From NCBI GenBank assembly GCA_963920765.1, contig OY987247.1, positions 6,730,471-6,794,470 of the forward strand: a stretch of 64,000 nt of DNA, in the 5' to 3' direction. Positions 1 to 13,798 of the stretch are shown piece after piece. The stretch comes from Ulota crispa. Its lineage: Eukaryota; Streptophyta; Bryopsida; Orthotrichales; Orthotrichaceae. The notes under the pieces are model-generated. The model did no database searches, had not been told where the DNA came from, and saw nothing but the letters and a program-made list of their open reading frames with translations. The first letter of the stretch is position 1. The number at the start of each line of letters is the position of its first letter. The translations under genes and the position numbers were made by a program.

Positions 1-3000
1 GTGGTTCTCAATGCATCCAACAGTCCACGTTTTGACATCAATGAGTTTCTGAAAACACCAAAAGACGTCAATGCTGAAGAGCAATTTTTCAATTTTGCGC
101 AATTCAACATTCCAGCACCTCCCTGCAACTTGTTGACACCACTCCCGCCTTTCAATAATAATCGGAGGTCGGGGAGGGGCGAAGGCGGGGGGGGTCCTGA
201 GCCAGACTTCAGTGCATTGTTGTTCGATAGCAAGGGTATTGATGGAGATGCAGCATATGCTGAAGATACCTTGAATGGAGAGTTGATTGCATTTGATGAA
301 ATTGATGCTGATGTGGCCAAGGATTCGTTTGCTATCTTTAGCGGCTCTCATGACAGCTACATGAACAATCCGCCCATGTCGCCTGTGCGACTGGAGGTGC
401 CTTCTTACGTGCCCTTACCCGGGAGTAGGCTGCCTTCTATGGCCTGTCCTCCAGCGATTTTCACAGCAGGGTCTTATATGGTCGGGGATCCAGGCGGACT
501 CGTGGATGTGGAAGATCGAGCTTTTGGGAGTATGGAGCATGGGGCCTCCACTTCGGGTGGGACACATCCTATGAATTGTGGTGGTGGTGGTGGTGCTCCA
601 TTGGATTGGGGCATGTCTCGTGAAGGCCCCATTCAACCCAACTTTGGGCAGGCACATAACCAGCAATTTCAGTGCGCTTCTTGCCAAATTCTCCGCCGTA
701 TCATCCACTCAAATGGTACCCTTTTTGCTCCGTTGTGTCTTTTAATTTCAGCTAGATTTATAAATAAAATTATGTTAACATCATCGGTTCAGAAGTTTTA
801 AATAGTGCTAGCTTAACTAGTAGAAATTTTGTGTCGTTCCGAAGTGGATGAGAGGCTGTCTCAACGCTTTTTCTTATGGTTACGAATAACGTCTTTGGGA
901 GCAACAGCTTACACCTTCATCCTAAAATTGAAGGAAGAGAGAAACCAACGAGTGTTTAATCTGGAAATTGCCGTTTTTATTATGATGAAATTATCATGAA
1001 ACCTTCTTCACTCAAGCAGCAGCAGCACCTGGTGAGTGGATTGGATTGTTCACTGCTGTGTTAAGCTGAATCGTATGCTCACTACTGTAGTTGCGAATGC
1101 TCAACACATAGAATAGAGTGGTCTTGTTTTTTTCCCCAAACAAATTTTAGGCTAAAAGTGCATAGTACTGAGTATGGTGAGTTTTAGGTCAAATGATCAC
1201 GGTGAGGTTGTTGAGTCTACACTGTGAGAGGTTGGTTGTTTTGAGAACCCTTAAGCTGGTGCCGTGATCAGTTGGAATGGCATTTTTCCGGGGTAAGTTA
1301 CATCATTTCTTCACTTTATATTTTTGAATTTTCGTCTTTCATTAGGGTTTTGTTTGAAACTTGATTGTTTGTCAGCCTAAGAAAATTTAACTATGGTCGC
1401 TGAGTAATATTTTTTTAACGGTATGCTGGTCAGGAGTCCAAGACACAAAGCTTGAGATTCATGGGTGTGATGGCCAAAGCTATCATGCAGTACTGCAAAC
1501 TCGGTTCTGTATTGACGATGGCTTTCCCGCATCTTTTGAGCAACAGATGGTTGAGTGAGTTGTCAGTTTGCTGATTTTGGTGATTTCTATTTTGGACTTG
1601 TGGTTTTTGCTTCTTCAAATATTACTAAAGCTCAACATTCCTAAGCAACTCTGGTTGCATTTCATGAGCTCCTCGTTAATGCAATGGTTGGCTCGTCTCG
1701 GTAGATAATTGTTGATTAACCAATTTTATGACATAGACCCTTGTTGCTGGCATATCGTCTGATGTAGTGATGTCACGCACATACTGCGCAAAGCTGTTGG
1801 TTTTTCCGGGAATACTCTTAGTACTGGGGCAGTGCATACTTTAATTTAGGTCAAATCATATCACTGTGTGATTATCAACTGGACTGTATTAGAAAAGGGT
1901 TTCTACGTGGTACAACTGGTGTGTTCATTTAATGCTCTCCGAAAGGCTGCTGTGTGATCACGTTAGGAGTGCTTATCTGTATCCTCATCTTTGGTATAAT
2001 TGTTGTTAGAAACTCTGCTGGTCGTGGCTGACAATTGGATACTCTGGCAGGTTTCCTGTTGGAAATGCTGAGTATGTGAAGCAATTCCTTCTGCAGTACA
2101 GCCTCCTGCGTCGAAAGGAAGGTTTTGTGCTTCGACACGACTCTTTGGCAAGTGGAGGCCTTGGTATGGGCATGTCATCAGAGCGGGTGATGGGTGCAAA
2201 TAATGGGTGCCTCCCTAAGCAAATGGGGCACATGGTTCTCCCGGACGTTCTTTGTACTTCTTCAGGTAGTTTCTCTTTCCCCTAAATCACTTCTGATGTC
2301 TTTATTTGATGATTACTGCATTACTTGATGTTTTTGAGAAATTGTATGAGACATTTATTGTCATCTCTCTATACCCTTGCTTATTGTGAAAGTATTCGGT
2401 TAAGAAAAAATTCCTCCCAGTTCAAGCTCTAGGGGACAATAAGGATTGTGTATCTCCATTTGATGCTCCTGTATACTAGACATTTTTTTTTTATGAGTAT
2501 GTTTGCGCAGAAAAAATAGGGCAAAAGCTGCCAATTTTTTAAAGTTTCAAATGATTTCCTCAAGAATTAATGTGACCAAATCAGGTTTGGCTTGAGATCG
2601 TACTTATAGCTGAGGATGATGGACCCTGAGTTTTTTCTAAAGTAGTTTTTCATCAGGCGGAAAGCTGGGATTAACCGTATTCTATCTGTCATTTTCAGAA
2701 AGAATTCTGCTGACTGAAGTACAGGCTATTGATATACTGATTTTGGGTTTAGATTTTTCGAATAGCGGATGTGCGTATGGGAAAGCTGGGCTTGGACAAA
2801 ACAAGATTCATCGTAGTGGAAGCATTGACAGCACTGACAATGCTGAAGTTACAGGCGGACCCCCCAAGCCTCCGAAGAGTAACGCTGCAGCGCAGGTGAG
2901 TTATATCTAGTGTTACTGGCATGATTTTGAAGGTAGTTTAGCTTCAAGGTTATGCTGAGTTCAAAACATTTATTGCATCTTGCTGGGTTTTTCCTAAGGA

Positions 3001-4254
3001 ACAATTGCTGATGAACAATTTCTTGCATTGCAGAGAGAGAGAACAGGAAAACTTAAAATGACAGATTTGGCGCAGCATTTTCATTTGCCAATCAATGCAG
3101 CTGCTAAAGAGTTGGGCATTTGTCCCACGGTACTCAAGAAAATATGTCGGCGCAATGGAATGCGTCGATGGCCTCATCGCAAGGTCGGAATCTTCCTAAC
3201 AGAAGTTCTAAAATCTTTCCCATCATGCCCTGCTTGTCATACCAGGTAGCTCTCCCGAACCCTCCTTTCTGGTAATTTAGATGATGGCCGTTGATGACCC
3301 GACATAACCATAAAAACCTTGTCAGTGTCTCATACGTTGACAAGTTTCTTCACAAAGTAGACTTTCATCCTCTCTTTTTCTTGGTTTCCTTTTTTCATTC
3401 CTCGCGTTTCTTAAAAAAAAATCTGTGATAATAATCGAATTGACCAAGCTTTTAAGAAATCAGGAGCGAGATCTAAGAAGATAGAAAAAAAATGTCAAAA
3501 GGTCCAACATGTAACAAAACTCATAACATTCTAGAGCAATATCAACTACCCTAGCTGCAGTGTGATTGGTAGTAATTACACTTGCTAATAATAGATTTCG
3601 AAACTTGTCTATAGTACTATCAACTCCTTCATTCTTGAACTCGAGACGTGAAAGGATTTGTGCAAATAAAGAAGATGTCAAAGAACTGGATCACCCGCGA
3701 TTCTTACTTGTATTAGTAGATGGGCTTTCGGGTGCTTGCGACTTCTATCAAGAATATCATGCCCAATAACGGGACCATGCTCAGCTTTGCTTGCAATTAT
3801 CTGCCCATTTCTATGGAGGGCTGATTATTGCTTGTCATATATAATGGCTGCCTGCTCTACAATGGTACGGGTCCATTGTAGATTCGACTTATGATATCTT
3901 TGTCAAATCTGAAAACCTTATTCACAGTGATGCGATACATTGATATTAAGTGGGGTTGATAGATTTGAGATGGAGGGCTCTGTGACAGTAAGTGCGCTAT
4001 CTTAACATAGCGCGGCTATGGTTGTTAGGCTTTTCAAGCACATGCTAAGATTCATGCTCAAAAAGCACTGGTCGGATCTGATACCACGTTTGGTTGCTGC
4101 TGGTCAGATTAAAAGCATTGAGCGCATAATTGCAACTTTGGAGCAGACAATAGCAGAAGGTGCTGGTCAAGGTGATGAAGGCATTCGCATGGAGATTGCC
4201 ATGCTACGAAACGAACGAGCACAACTTTGTGCAGGATTTCTAGGTGAAACATGA
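1..4254 (+). CDS. RKD: RWP-RK domain transcription factor, RKD-like (5' partial)
   Basis: Sequence-specific transcription factor, expected in the nucleus; RKD proteins control egg-cell and germline identity in land plants (family knowledge). Exons I assign: 1-715 (open at the window edge), 1437-1554, 2051-2265, 2753-2895, 3034-3183, 4108-4254, stop TGA; all phases agree, giving about 495 residues. Exon 1 encodes an acidic and glycine-rich region with a run of five Gly codons near 577. The exon 1/2 junction carries the RKD-type block CxxC...LRRIIHSNG followed by KLEIHG and HAVL. Exon 5 encodes the RWP-RK domain, with HFHLPINAAAKELGICPTVL and then RRNGMRRWPHRK, which matches the RWPxRK signature. 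Exon 6 begins IKSIERII and continues as a helical, leucine-rich tail. There is no GAF or PB1 domain in the visible part, so RKD fits better than NIN-like. Position 1 is an in-frame Val codon, not a demonstrated start. The exon 5 donor (GTCGGA) is weak. Confidence 0.9.
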
Positions 4255-4970
4255 CCGTTTTCCATTCCTGTGGGGTCTATCCAACTTCCAAATTCCACCC
4301 GTTACTTTGATTACTCTGTTTTTTTTCCTTTCATTGGCTCTTAAAAAAAAAAAATTCCCCCATTGAACATGCTTTCACTCCTCTTTGTTAAATTAGTTCG
4401 TGAATGTTTTATGTCTTGTTGAAATATTGTTGAAACTCAGCCTTGTGAGTTCTTGTATATTGCAAGAGCAGATGTCAATGGAGCACATCTGCTGCCCAAG
4501 GATATTTCTCGGTTTTAGTTTGGTTAAGCAGAGATCATCATTAAAAATTGTATTGTAATTTACCTTGAAAGTTTTGACCTTTGAATTTGAGTAGGGGCTC
4601 TTGCTTGGAGCTTTACCATGAACAATTGGCTCGAGTTAATTATTTTATGCTTTGGGTTATGAGTGTTTGAATAGGAACTGCTGTTCAGAGAATATCCCCT
4701 TCAATTTGTAACATATGCATTTGTAATCGAGTTGGATACATTTCCTTTGAGTGCAGAAAATTGGATTATGAAACAGACGGACTGTATATATAATGTAGTA
4801 TGTAGGTTGGTCCCTTGGGGCTTCCTGTTTCCCTTCTAGAGTTAAGCTTGTAGACTTGAATGTTTTAGTTATGATGTATTTGTTACTTGTCAACCTGATA
4901 AACTCACTTCCCTCTATCAACCCTTCGGGAATTGTCGCCATAGTGCCAAGATTGTAAATGACTTATCTTC

Positions 4971-4976
4971 AATAAA
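4971..4976 (+). terminator. Candidate poly(A) signal of the RKD-like gene
   Basis: AATAAA lies 717 bp downstream of the stop codon in AT-rich sequence. It is the first perfect AATAAA I noticed there. Plant poly(A) signals are loose, so this is only a candidate for the end of the 3' UTR. Confidence 0.25.
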
Positions 4977-4979
4977 TTT

Positions 4980-7563
4980 TGTGCATTGATGCTGAGTTTT
5001 CACAATCTATTGTTAAAGGATGATATGATATATGTAAGCTTATGGAGTATATGAGGACCTTGAAATTCTAAGAGCCATGCTTAAAGAAAGGTTGTTTGCT
5101 ATTAGGTTTCTAAATGAATGATTTGTAATTGTCACAATGCAAAGATTTGTGAAATAACTATAATGATATCCAAGTTTTTTCAGTTATCTTAAACCCAAGA
5201 AGTTATTGTACATTCATAAACATTGTTCAATTTTACACAAAATTTTTTTTCTGTCAAAAAAGAATTTTGGTACACTCAATCCCACTATAATGTCATTGCC
5301 TTCGGCGCAAATGGCCTTTTACATGCAATTTCATGGGTGTTTGCAATGTTGACATATAAAAGACGAAGTTGTCTTGTTGTGAGAGTATTAAGGTAGTGTG
5401 TTCTAAAAGCAACATTCTCAGATAAAGAGTCTCATAGGTAGCTCAGGAATAGGTATGAAGTGGTCCTTGAATGAACCTCTTTAAGTCATAGAAGGAAAGA
5501 TGTATTCTATTGCAAGAGCCAATCATACTCGGTTTAACCTCATCTCTTTATAAGTTGCAGGAAATAGTTTATGGGAGACCTAGAGTCACAATAGGTGTCT
5601 ACTATAGAAAACTTTGAAAGTTCATCAACAATTCAATAATGCTTCAAAAAATATGAAAAAAACTGTGTTACATTTATCAACTATTTCTCTTTGTCCAAAA
5701 ACTAAAAAAAAAATCTTCTTGTCTTAAAAAGCCCATAAAAAGGCAAGCCAACCTTGAAAGTGATGGTTTTAGAGCATACTACCGTATTATGACCTTGGGA
5801 CCTATGCTTACAAGGATGCATAACAATGAAAAGCATATATGATGAAAGAATGGCACAAAATCAATATTTTCATTTACTAAGTTTAATGATTATTTTGGAT
5901 TGTTCACTTGAATTATAAGGTTAGAGGCACATCTAATATAAAAGCCAGTAATTGTCAAGAATTTCTTCAAGAGAGAATTGATGGATTCATCAAAGTTTTC
6001 ACCCAATTATTTTTGAAGTGCCAAAATAGCTAGTGCCAAAAAAATTGGTGAAAATTTGCCATCCCAAAGAATCTACCTCCACACTTTGAATAAGCGCATG
6101 CCTTGCCTCTTTTGTATGCTCATGCTCCATCCAATACTTCAAAATCATGCATTGTAGCAATGGATTCTTTTTTGTAGTTTTGTCATTGGAATTCCTTGCC
6201 TACAAACTACACCAATTAATGAATCTAGATAGAATAATGTATGCATGCATGTTCATTTATGCAAGTGTTATTGACCATATTCCATTGTGTATATAGATAC
6301 AATGTGAGATCTTCCAAGCTTGTTAGTTATAGATTGTGCAATTATAAAAAAAAAATTATTAGTAAAAAGAGAGCTAATCATCACAATGTGGATAGATTGA
6401 AAAAGATAAACTTCTAATGCAAGTGAAAAGAATTAGTATTTGAATTGACTCCAAATAACATGTACAATTGCATTGTAATGTATCTTCTTTTTATTTTTTA
6501 CAAGCAAATTGATACAAACACATCAATTTTTCTTTTAAGGATTTTTAGAAGGCAAAACAAGGATAGTAGGTTGTTGTGTACAGTTACAATTTTATTTTTT
6601 ATACAAACTGATTGCTATCTTGCATCTATGGAATTAAGATCATTATACAATTTACATTTATCTCAAATTGTGATCAACAATTTTTGAACTTGAAAATTCA
6701 ATAACAATGACTTTTTCATCAAACGTGTGGCACTTACAAAAATACTGTGTCATTTTTGGTTTTTGGAAAAAGAATAACATGCTTTGAAATAAATGCTTTT
6801 TAAATCTTAAATCTATCAATAGATTCTAAACCGTTAAACAAAGTGTGAAATGTGATTTTGATATGTTTGGTGTGGCGGGATTTGGGAATGGTTTACAATT
6901 TGGTAACAACCAACCAATTCCTCCTCTTGCGGTACAACACAAGAACTTAACAAATCAAATTTTTATTTGAATTAAAAGTTAAAAAGTATAAAGCACCTTA
7001 CACAATTAAGAAATGTTAAGAAATGTTGTGTAGTAAAAGAATAATAAGATTTTGATGAACATGAAATTGAACTTGTTTTATATCATGAGGTTTTTTTGAA
7101 AAGATAAACTAATGATATAAAAATTGAGTTAACTTTTTTAAGTCAATGTCTTCCATAGCAATAGTGTTCAATAATATTTCAACAATAAAGTTAATCTATA
7201 TTATATACTAAGACAATGCTAAAATGTTTTCAATATTTTTTTTATCAAAGAGGTGATTTCATTTCTCAAATTTGACATCAAGTAGAATTATTGCAAATAT
7301 TGAATATTGAATTGATTTATCTAATTGTTGTTCATAAATTATCAAAGAAGAAACTAGATGAGAGAGGGAAAACAATATCAGTAAAACAAAGAAATAACTT
7401 TCTTAAGAACAATCTAAACAAAAGAGTTTATTAAAAAATGTTTTTCTAATTACTTTAGAAAATCAAAGATTGCAAGTGCTCCCCTTGGTTCCTGTATTAG
7501 GAGGTATAGTTTATAGTATAAATTACATTCAATAATCCAACTCAAAAAGATTGATTCACTCAA
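4980..7563. other. Intergenic, no gene seen
   Basis: AT-rich DNA with only short, chance-like open frames on both strands. I see no conserved domain, splice-linked coding series or RNA gene here. Confidence 0.6.
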
Positions 7564-7571
7564 TTTATCTA

Positions 7572-8004
7572 GGGAATTGATATTTGCACACCGGGGGTTG
7601 ATATTTGCACACCGGGGGGTTGATATTTGCACACCCCCCTGTGAGGTAAATTGTAGATTTCTACCATCCAAAATCTGAATTTGAGAATTTTGAATTCAGA
7701 TTTGGACTAAGAGACCATGGTTTACTCTAGAACCATAAAAAAGTTTGCAATTGAACAACAACCAACGAAAAAGTTTATCTTTTTTACAAACAAAAGTAAA
7801 AGTAACACTTTTTCCACTAACTAAGCTTTTTCACTAAATGTTCTTTAATTACAACTTTTTTTAATGATTCTAGAGTAATCCGTGGTTTCTAAATCCAAAT
7901 CTAAATTCAAAATTCTCAAATTTAGATTTTTGATGGTAAAAATCTACAATTTATCTACACGGGGTGTGCAAATATCAACCCCCGGTGTGCACATATCAAT
8001 TCCC
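7572..8004. mobile_element. Foldback MITE with 8-bp target duplication, hAT-like
   Basis: The 433-bp element has terminal inverted repeats: it begins GGGAATTGATATTTGCACAC and ends with the reverse complement apart from one mismatch. It is flanked on both sides by TTTATCTA (7564-7571 and 8005-8012), an exact 8-bp target-site duplication, which is the length made by hAT transposases. Most of the interior also folds back on itself, including a left block near 7650-7720 that pairs with 7870-7960. The left terminus carries about three tandem copies of the unit TTGATATTTGCACACCGGGG, the right about two. There is no coding capacity, so it is non-autonomous. The intact duplication suggests a fairly recent insertion. 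Confidence 0.85.
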
Positions 8005-8012
8005 TTTATCTA

Positions 8013-10106
8013 ATTGTCTTTGTGCTTAGTCTCACATTCATGGTTTTCAAACACCCTTCATTTCATACTCAATTAACAAAAGTAAAGTATGTTCACATTT
8101 GATATCAACATTGAATATATTGCAGGGGTTTAAGAAGTAAATCTATGTATAGTTTTTGACTATATTCACATTGCTAGCACCATTCTTAACACCAAGCGCT
8201 AATACACTTTACCTCCAAATTAAAGCTTTTTTCTATCTTCATTCAAACTAGCGTTAGTTTGTGGGTAACTATACTTTTGATCTCATTTTAGGCAATTCAC
8301 ACTAAGTTTCAAGCCCCACTATATAAGTTTTTGAAATCTAACTCATTGAGAGCTTGAAAATTGGGACTTAAAACTTCACATTAGATTCCAAGTCTTGTTC
8401 ACTTAGAAATGCTTATATGGAAATACATTTTGAAAAATTATGGCTTCAAAAAAGCAAGACTTTGTTTGAATTTACCAAAAGAAAAAGCGCATCTTTGATG
8501 CAAAACATCAACAATTTTTGTGTGAATTTTGTTTTCAACAATTTTCTTAATGAATCAATTTTGCCCTTTCACAACCTAACCTCTGAAGGATCAAGGAGCC
8601 CACTTTGGGTTTTTTTGGATATTTGGGCAAGCATTATCCGTGTAAATAATTGAGATAAGATTATGGAAATAAGGGTGTATGTGCTCATATTGAAAAGCTT
8701 GCATATCACCCAAAAAAATTTGGAATTGAATAATTTTGAGTAAAATATGGTACCATATGTGATATAGGTGTCAACATGGGCATCACCTAAGAAAATCATA
8801 AACAAAGAGATTGGGAAGGGTGTTGCTCACAAAGTGTTCAAAAACACTACAATGGCTTGGTCAATGGGCAAAATTTGTGGTCAACTTTCATTTACTACGT
8901 AATAACTTCTACTTTATTTTTTATTGTTAGATTGTTTTTTTGGCAAGTACTCTACATGATGTTCCAAGTTTACACCATAAAGATTTTGTCATTGAGTTAT
9001 TACTATAAAAATCTTTTCATTGAAGTTTTTCTAGTGTAATAACAATTTCAACAAAGTAGTTCCCATTTCCAAAAAAATTCACTGCATTTTAAGCATTGGA
9101 TGATCATGAAATTTGTGAGGAATACAACTAACATCATGCTCTACAAGAAGCCCAAATTGCACAAAAAATTCATAAGGTGGAAGATACCATTTTGGATGCA
9201 AAGGCGGCTTGTAAATGGATGGAGCACATGAGACCTAAAAGCAACCACTAGTTACAAAGCCAAGAATGCTCAAATAAGGCCCTTAAAGCATGCAAGCACC
9301 CATTCCATATTCCAATGCTCAAATCATGATTGAGAACATGTTTTCATTTGTTTTTGTATGACATGTATCTATATTTTGCTGAAAGACAAATCTAAACACA
9401 AATATGACAATAAGCACACTTAGTGGTAGCTCATGTCACTCTCTTGAGATTTTCAAATAGTGCATGCACAAGTAAAATTTCTAAACATAAAAAAATGTGA
9501 CCCATTTTCTTCTGAGTGCATGGTTTTTGATACTCCTCTAGGGCAATTCAAAATGACCACACGGTTATGAGCCTCCTACCTTAGTTAAACTTTTAAATGT
9601 CATTGAGACCATTTTGTGGCTATTGAATGATTGGATATTGAGATAACATTATTCCTCATTTGAGATTATGTAGGAATATAGATAATGCAATTGAGAACAT
9701 GTAAATGGATAATTTTTGCATGCACAAGTTTAAAGAAGGATCTCATTTGCCAATCATAATACTAAAATCATACTGACCTTTTTGATATCACATATTTGGT
9801 TTTTATGATATTATAGAAAATGAGCAGATAGCCATTGAAGTTTAGATGATGTTAGAGAAGGTGCATAGAGAGATATTAAAGACAACACAATTTTATTGCT
9901 TCAAGCTTTGCTTTACATTTCATTGCTTTTCAAAATTTCATGATTTTGAGGAGCTTTGGATTTTCATGATTTCTCTTTTGTATTGTCATTACCAAATGAT
10001 TTGAAGTATTCATTACATAGGAGTAATTGTGGTTTTCAAAACAATTATAATGGTGAATGCGTAGCATAGCAAGCAAGCGCTAATCGCTAGATGATTAGTA
10101 AACACC
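8013..10106. other. Intergenic, no gene seen
   Basis: AT-rich, with short open frames of low-complexity composition. I found no recognisable protein motif or RNA gene. Confidence 0.55.
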
Positions 10107-10316
10107 ATATTCATTAAATTGGGAAAACCAGATTCCCAAGTTGTACTTCACCTTAAACCCATTTGTTCTCCTTAAATTGTTTAAACACCATATTTAAAGG
10201 TATCAGATTTGGTCTGAGCCACTGAGATTTTGTCCCTTGCAAATTCCTCCTATCAAGTGAGGGCACGTGTTCAAAAGAAAACACTGCTGAAACCTAGAGC
10301 TCAGTTTAGGGTGATC
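10107..10316 (-). mobile_element. Degenerate copy of an inverted-repeat element (family of 55530-55796)
   Basis: Starts with AAACACCATATTCATTAAAT and matches the reverse complement of the element at 55530-55796 along most of its length: shared blocks include the GGGAAAA run near 10130, ACTTCACCTTAAACCCA, AAGGTATCAGATTTGGT, GAGCCACTGAGATTT and CAAGTGAGG. The far terminus is eroded, so the right boundary is approximate. Non-coding. Confidence 0.65.
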
Positions 10317-11670
10317 ACCTTAACCCCTAAGCGTCTTGCTAAGAAAGTTTAGCATACCTCCAATATGGAACCTTCATCACATTCCCTTCATTTACAGAAA
10401 GTTGAACAAGTATTCAAAATATCCAAAAAGGTAATTCTATACCCAACTATAAACCAAAATTTTAAGGCTAGTTTGATTTCAAATCCAAGTAAATCTGTAG
10501 AATCCCCACTGTTGAGAATCTCATATTTGTTAATTAGGGTAGCAATTCACAATATGGATTTTAGACTTTGATGTGATTTTTTCCCAAAAAATAAAATTAC
10601 CTAATGGTTGATCCCATGAGATTGTGCCTAGATATACTTGACGGAAAAAAAAACTCCTCGAATGGGAAAAAGTTCCAAAACTTATGGTCATTCAAAGTAA
10701 GTGGATCTAGCATGTTCACTACTTTAGAGCTACAAAAACCTTGCCCAATCGAGAGAAAAAAAAGTGACACATCACCAACCTTCTCCCCTATACATGGGAG
10801 TGTTGGCTTCCAACCCATCCCATCCAAAATTCCTCCATCCACAATGCAACGTATAATACCTATATACACTCCCACTAATGGTTTTAATATTAAAAATAGT
10901 AAATTCAAATGTTTGGGTGCAAAATCTAAAAGCTTCAAGTAACAACAAGCCAATCCAAAAGTTTTGTTGGACTTTTAGCCCCATTTGGACTTGAGTGGCA
11001 GACCAAAACTTGAGCAATTTATAATAAAAATTTGATTTAATTGATTCAAAATTTCTTCTATAAGTATGAAATATAGTTTTTTAAGTGTTTTGTTTCTTCC
11101 GAGTTTATAAGTCACATTCTTATTGTGAGGCAATGAGAATTTGACTAATGGTTAAAGCGTTAAATGTGTGTTTGTTCATCCAAAATGTTGGAGTTTTTCA
11201 ACGATTGTTGCTTATGCTCTTAGTAAGAATGATTTCAAGATTTATGTTGTTTGTAATGTTTTGACTGTTTGAAAAGTTTGTAATATAAATGTCAAGTTTT
11301 TTTACTTTATAATGGATGAAAATTTGCACAATAGTACATTAAACAAGCCAGATTGAGATTATTTTTTTGTTTTGAATTCCCTTTTAGGACTTGTTCCTCC
11401 AAGCACCAAGCTAGTATGCTCCGATCATGTTAAGAAGGAGGCTTGAGACAATTATGGTGTTTTGTAGTGTAACAAACCTTGACCGTGTTATCAAGTGTTG
11501 AAACTTTTTTAGATAGTTAATACTTTCATGTATATTTGATTTTGCAACAAGAGAATATGCTAAGAATACAGAGCATATGAAGCCTTTCTAGTGAACTCTA
11601 AAATAATATATTTTACTCTAAATTTGGATTTAACCATAAAAATGATTTTCTATAAAAGTAAGCTCAACTA

Positions 11671-11832
11671 TTAAACCTTGAATGGCCCTTGGGCCCTAGA
11701 GCTACAAGACCATAACTCTAAAATACACTTCCATGTACAGATCAAACTCACATTGAAACATCGAGGCCGCTCAAATACGTCCTCAACACTATCATACAGC
11801 CAAAAAAGACCTTTAGGCTATTCAAGGGTTAA
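11671..11832. mobile_element. Short TTAA-bounded inverted-repeat element (piggyBac-like MITE)
   Basis: A 162-bp segment bounded by TTAA. Left end TTAAACCTTGAATGGCCC; the right end read inward is TTAACCCTTGAATAGCC. The subterminal GGCCCTTGGGCCC followed by AGAGCTACAA closely matches the right end of the element at 37302-37521 read in reverse. Non-coding and diverged. Confidence 0.55.
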
Positions 11833-13798
11833 AATGGAGCTTCTAAGACTTATTCCTACTCCAAGTAGAAAATATGGATATTTTCAAAATTTGAACTTCA
11901 GACCTAAAACCAACAACTACTAGTTTTCTAATTATAGAAGTGTACAAAATATTGGTTTACAACACAATATTCCAAACTATATTGTACACCCATGATGACA
12001 ATTTCAGATTTATTAAATTGATTATGCATTTGGTACAAAATTATTTCACTTATTTAAAAAATATTCACAATAGTTTCATATTCTTGAAAAAATTTCTTAA
12101 GATTTTAGGTCATATGAAAGAAATGTGATTTCATCTTTGAAAAACAAAATAAAGTAAACTGAGTCACATTGGTGAAAAATTAGAGAATATAAAACCAAAA
12201 AAAAGATAAATTGTTTAGACAACTATAACGATGCATCATGTAGGGATTGCTCACTACTTGAGGGAATATACACAAGCCCCATGCTAGAGGCTATGACAAT
12301 ACAAGAGGGCTTGCCACAAATCCACTAAGGTAACCCTCCCCATACCCAACCTCTCCCCAATTCCAACCCTTTTGTACTTAAGGTATATATTTTAGGTCTA
12401 AATCGTAAACCCTAAGTACATACAACCAAAATTGGGGAGGACTTCTTAAACGCTTGAGTATGGAGCAAGTTACTTTAGTAACAATTTTGATATTAACTCT
12501 ATTCACTCTTACTACAACATAATGATCTAATAGCAACAACCAAGCCCCCTCTTTGCAAGTCCCTACAAAGAGTTGGTCCAAAAGTCATACAATGCATTAC
12601 ACTCATAACAACTCCCAAGTTTGAGCAACCAATTTACCACTTTGTCAAAAAGAAAAAAAAAACAATAGAAAAACCAAAACAACCAAGGTGAGAAATCTAG
12701 GTCCTGTCCTTTTTACTAGTACAATTACTTTTGAGCTAATGAGTGTACGTGTTATGCTCTAGTATTTTTGTCTCAGGAATTCAGGAATTCAGTTGGATAC
12801 AAGTGTCATGCACTATATGTCAAAGACTTCCTTGGATTTATTGTGCAGCTCTTTTTAGCATTCCAGATTCCTCAATTCAATAATTGAAAAAGGATGTGGG
12901 TATTCTACAATTGAAATGGAAAGCTTTTTCTAGCAAAACTGCTCTAAGGTCCCAGATTCTAGGATTCAATCATTGGTGAAAATTGTGTGCATGAAGGTAC
13001 TCCAAAGTTGGTTGCGAGAACATACTAGGACTACTAACTAACATCTTAAATTGACTATCATGTTGAAATATTAGTTCAATTTATCTTTTTTTTGAAGTAA
13101 TTTTTTCAGACATTTCACTACGCAAGAAATCCTGAACTCAAGTTTCTGCGTTTCTTTTTCTATCCCATGACTAGAATGTTCGACTTTAGGCCTGTTTTCA
13201 ATATTGCAGGTGTCAGCCCCGAGAAAGTAGCAAACATGCCTCTCATCCACAAACTTTGATTGTGAAAACCACAAGGACAAATCCTTGGCCATAGAATGGA
13301 CCTACCGATGCTTCACTAATAAACAAACATACCTGCATGCATCATCTCAACACTCCAAAAAGACTGCCTACTCTATTAAAATCCAAAGCAAAACCTCTCC
13401 AATGAATGTAGAACCAGAGTGCACACATTTTGAACCTAAGCCTTTTATCAACAGAGTCAGTAACTCAACTCCTCCGTAACCATTTACAAAATCCCAGCTT
13501 TGCTGGATCCATAGTTTCAGACACCAAGCGTTTGTCCAAACATTTCCCTTTACAAACCACAAAACTGACGTGTGACCAGTCTTATTTACCCTCAGAAACG
13601 GCTCTTGCAAATGCCTACGGTTCGAAAAAACTACTGCTCAAGCCTTGATACGACTGAGGCTGTGTATGTACAAGTTTTGGATTTAAGGAACAAGCTCACC
13701 CTCTCGTAACTCGCAGATTTAAGGTACTTACTGTGGTGATGGCCTCTTGCATGCAGGCCAACAGAAAGGTAATTCCATTGAGAATTTTGTACGCATTT
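11833..13798. other. Intergenic, 3' side of the metacaspase gene
   Basis: AT-rich with no conserved coding signal. The last few hundred bases before 13799 should contain the 3' UTR of the metacaspase gene, which is transcribed leftward. Confidence 0.5.

Noticed and set aside
7560..8010. Short repeated units as a possible CRISPR array
   Set aside because: The repeats are directly adjacent and form transposon termini with an 8-bp target duplication; there are no spacers, and the DNA is eukaryotic.
10597..10953. Overlapping open frames of 112-118 codons on both strands
   Set aside because: Both strands are open over the same stretch, neither shows a known motif, and the surroundings are repeat-rich. 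Probably chance.
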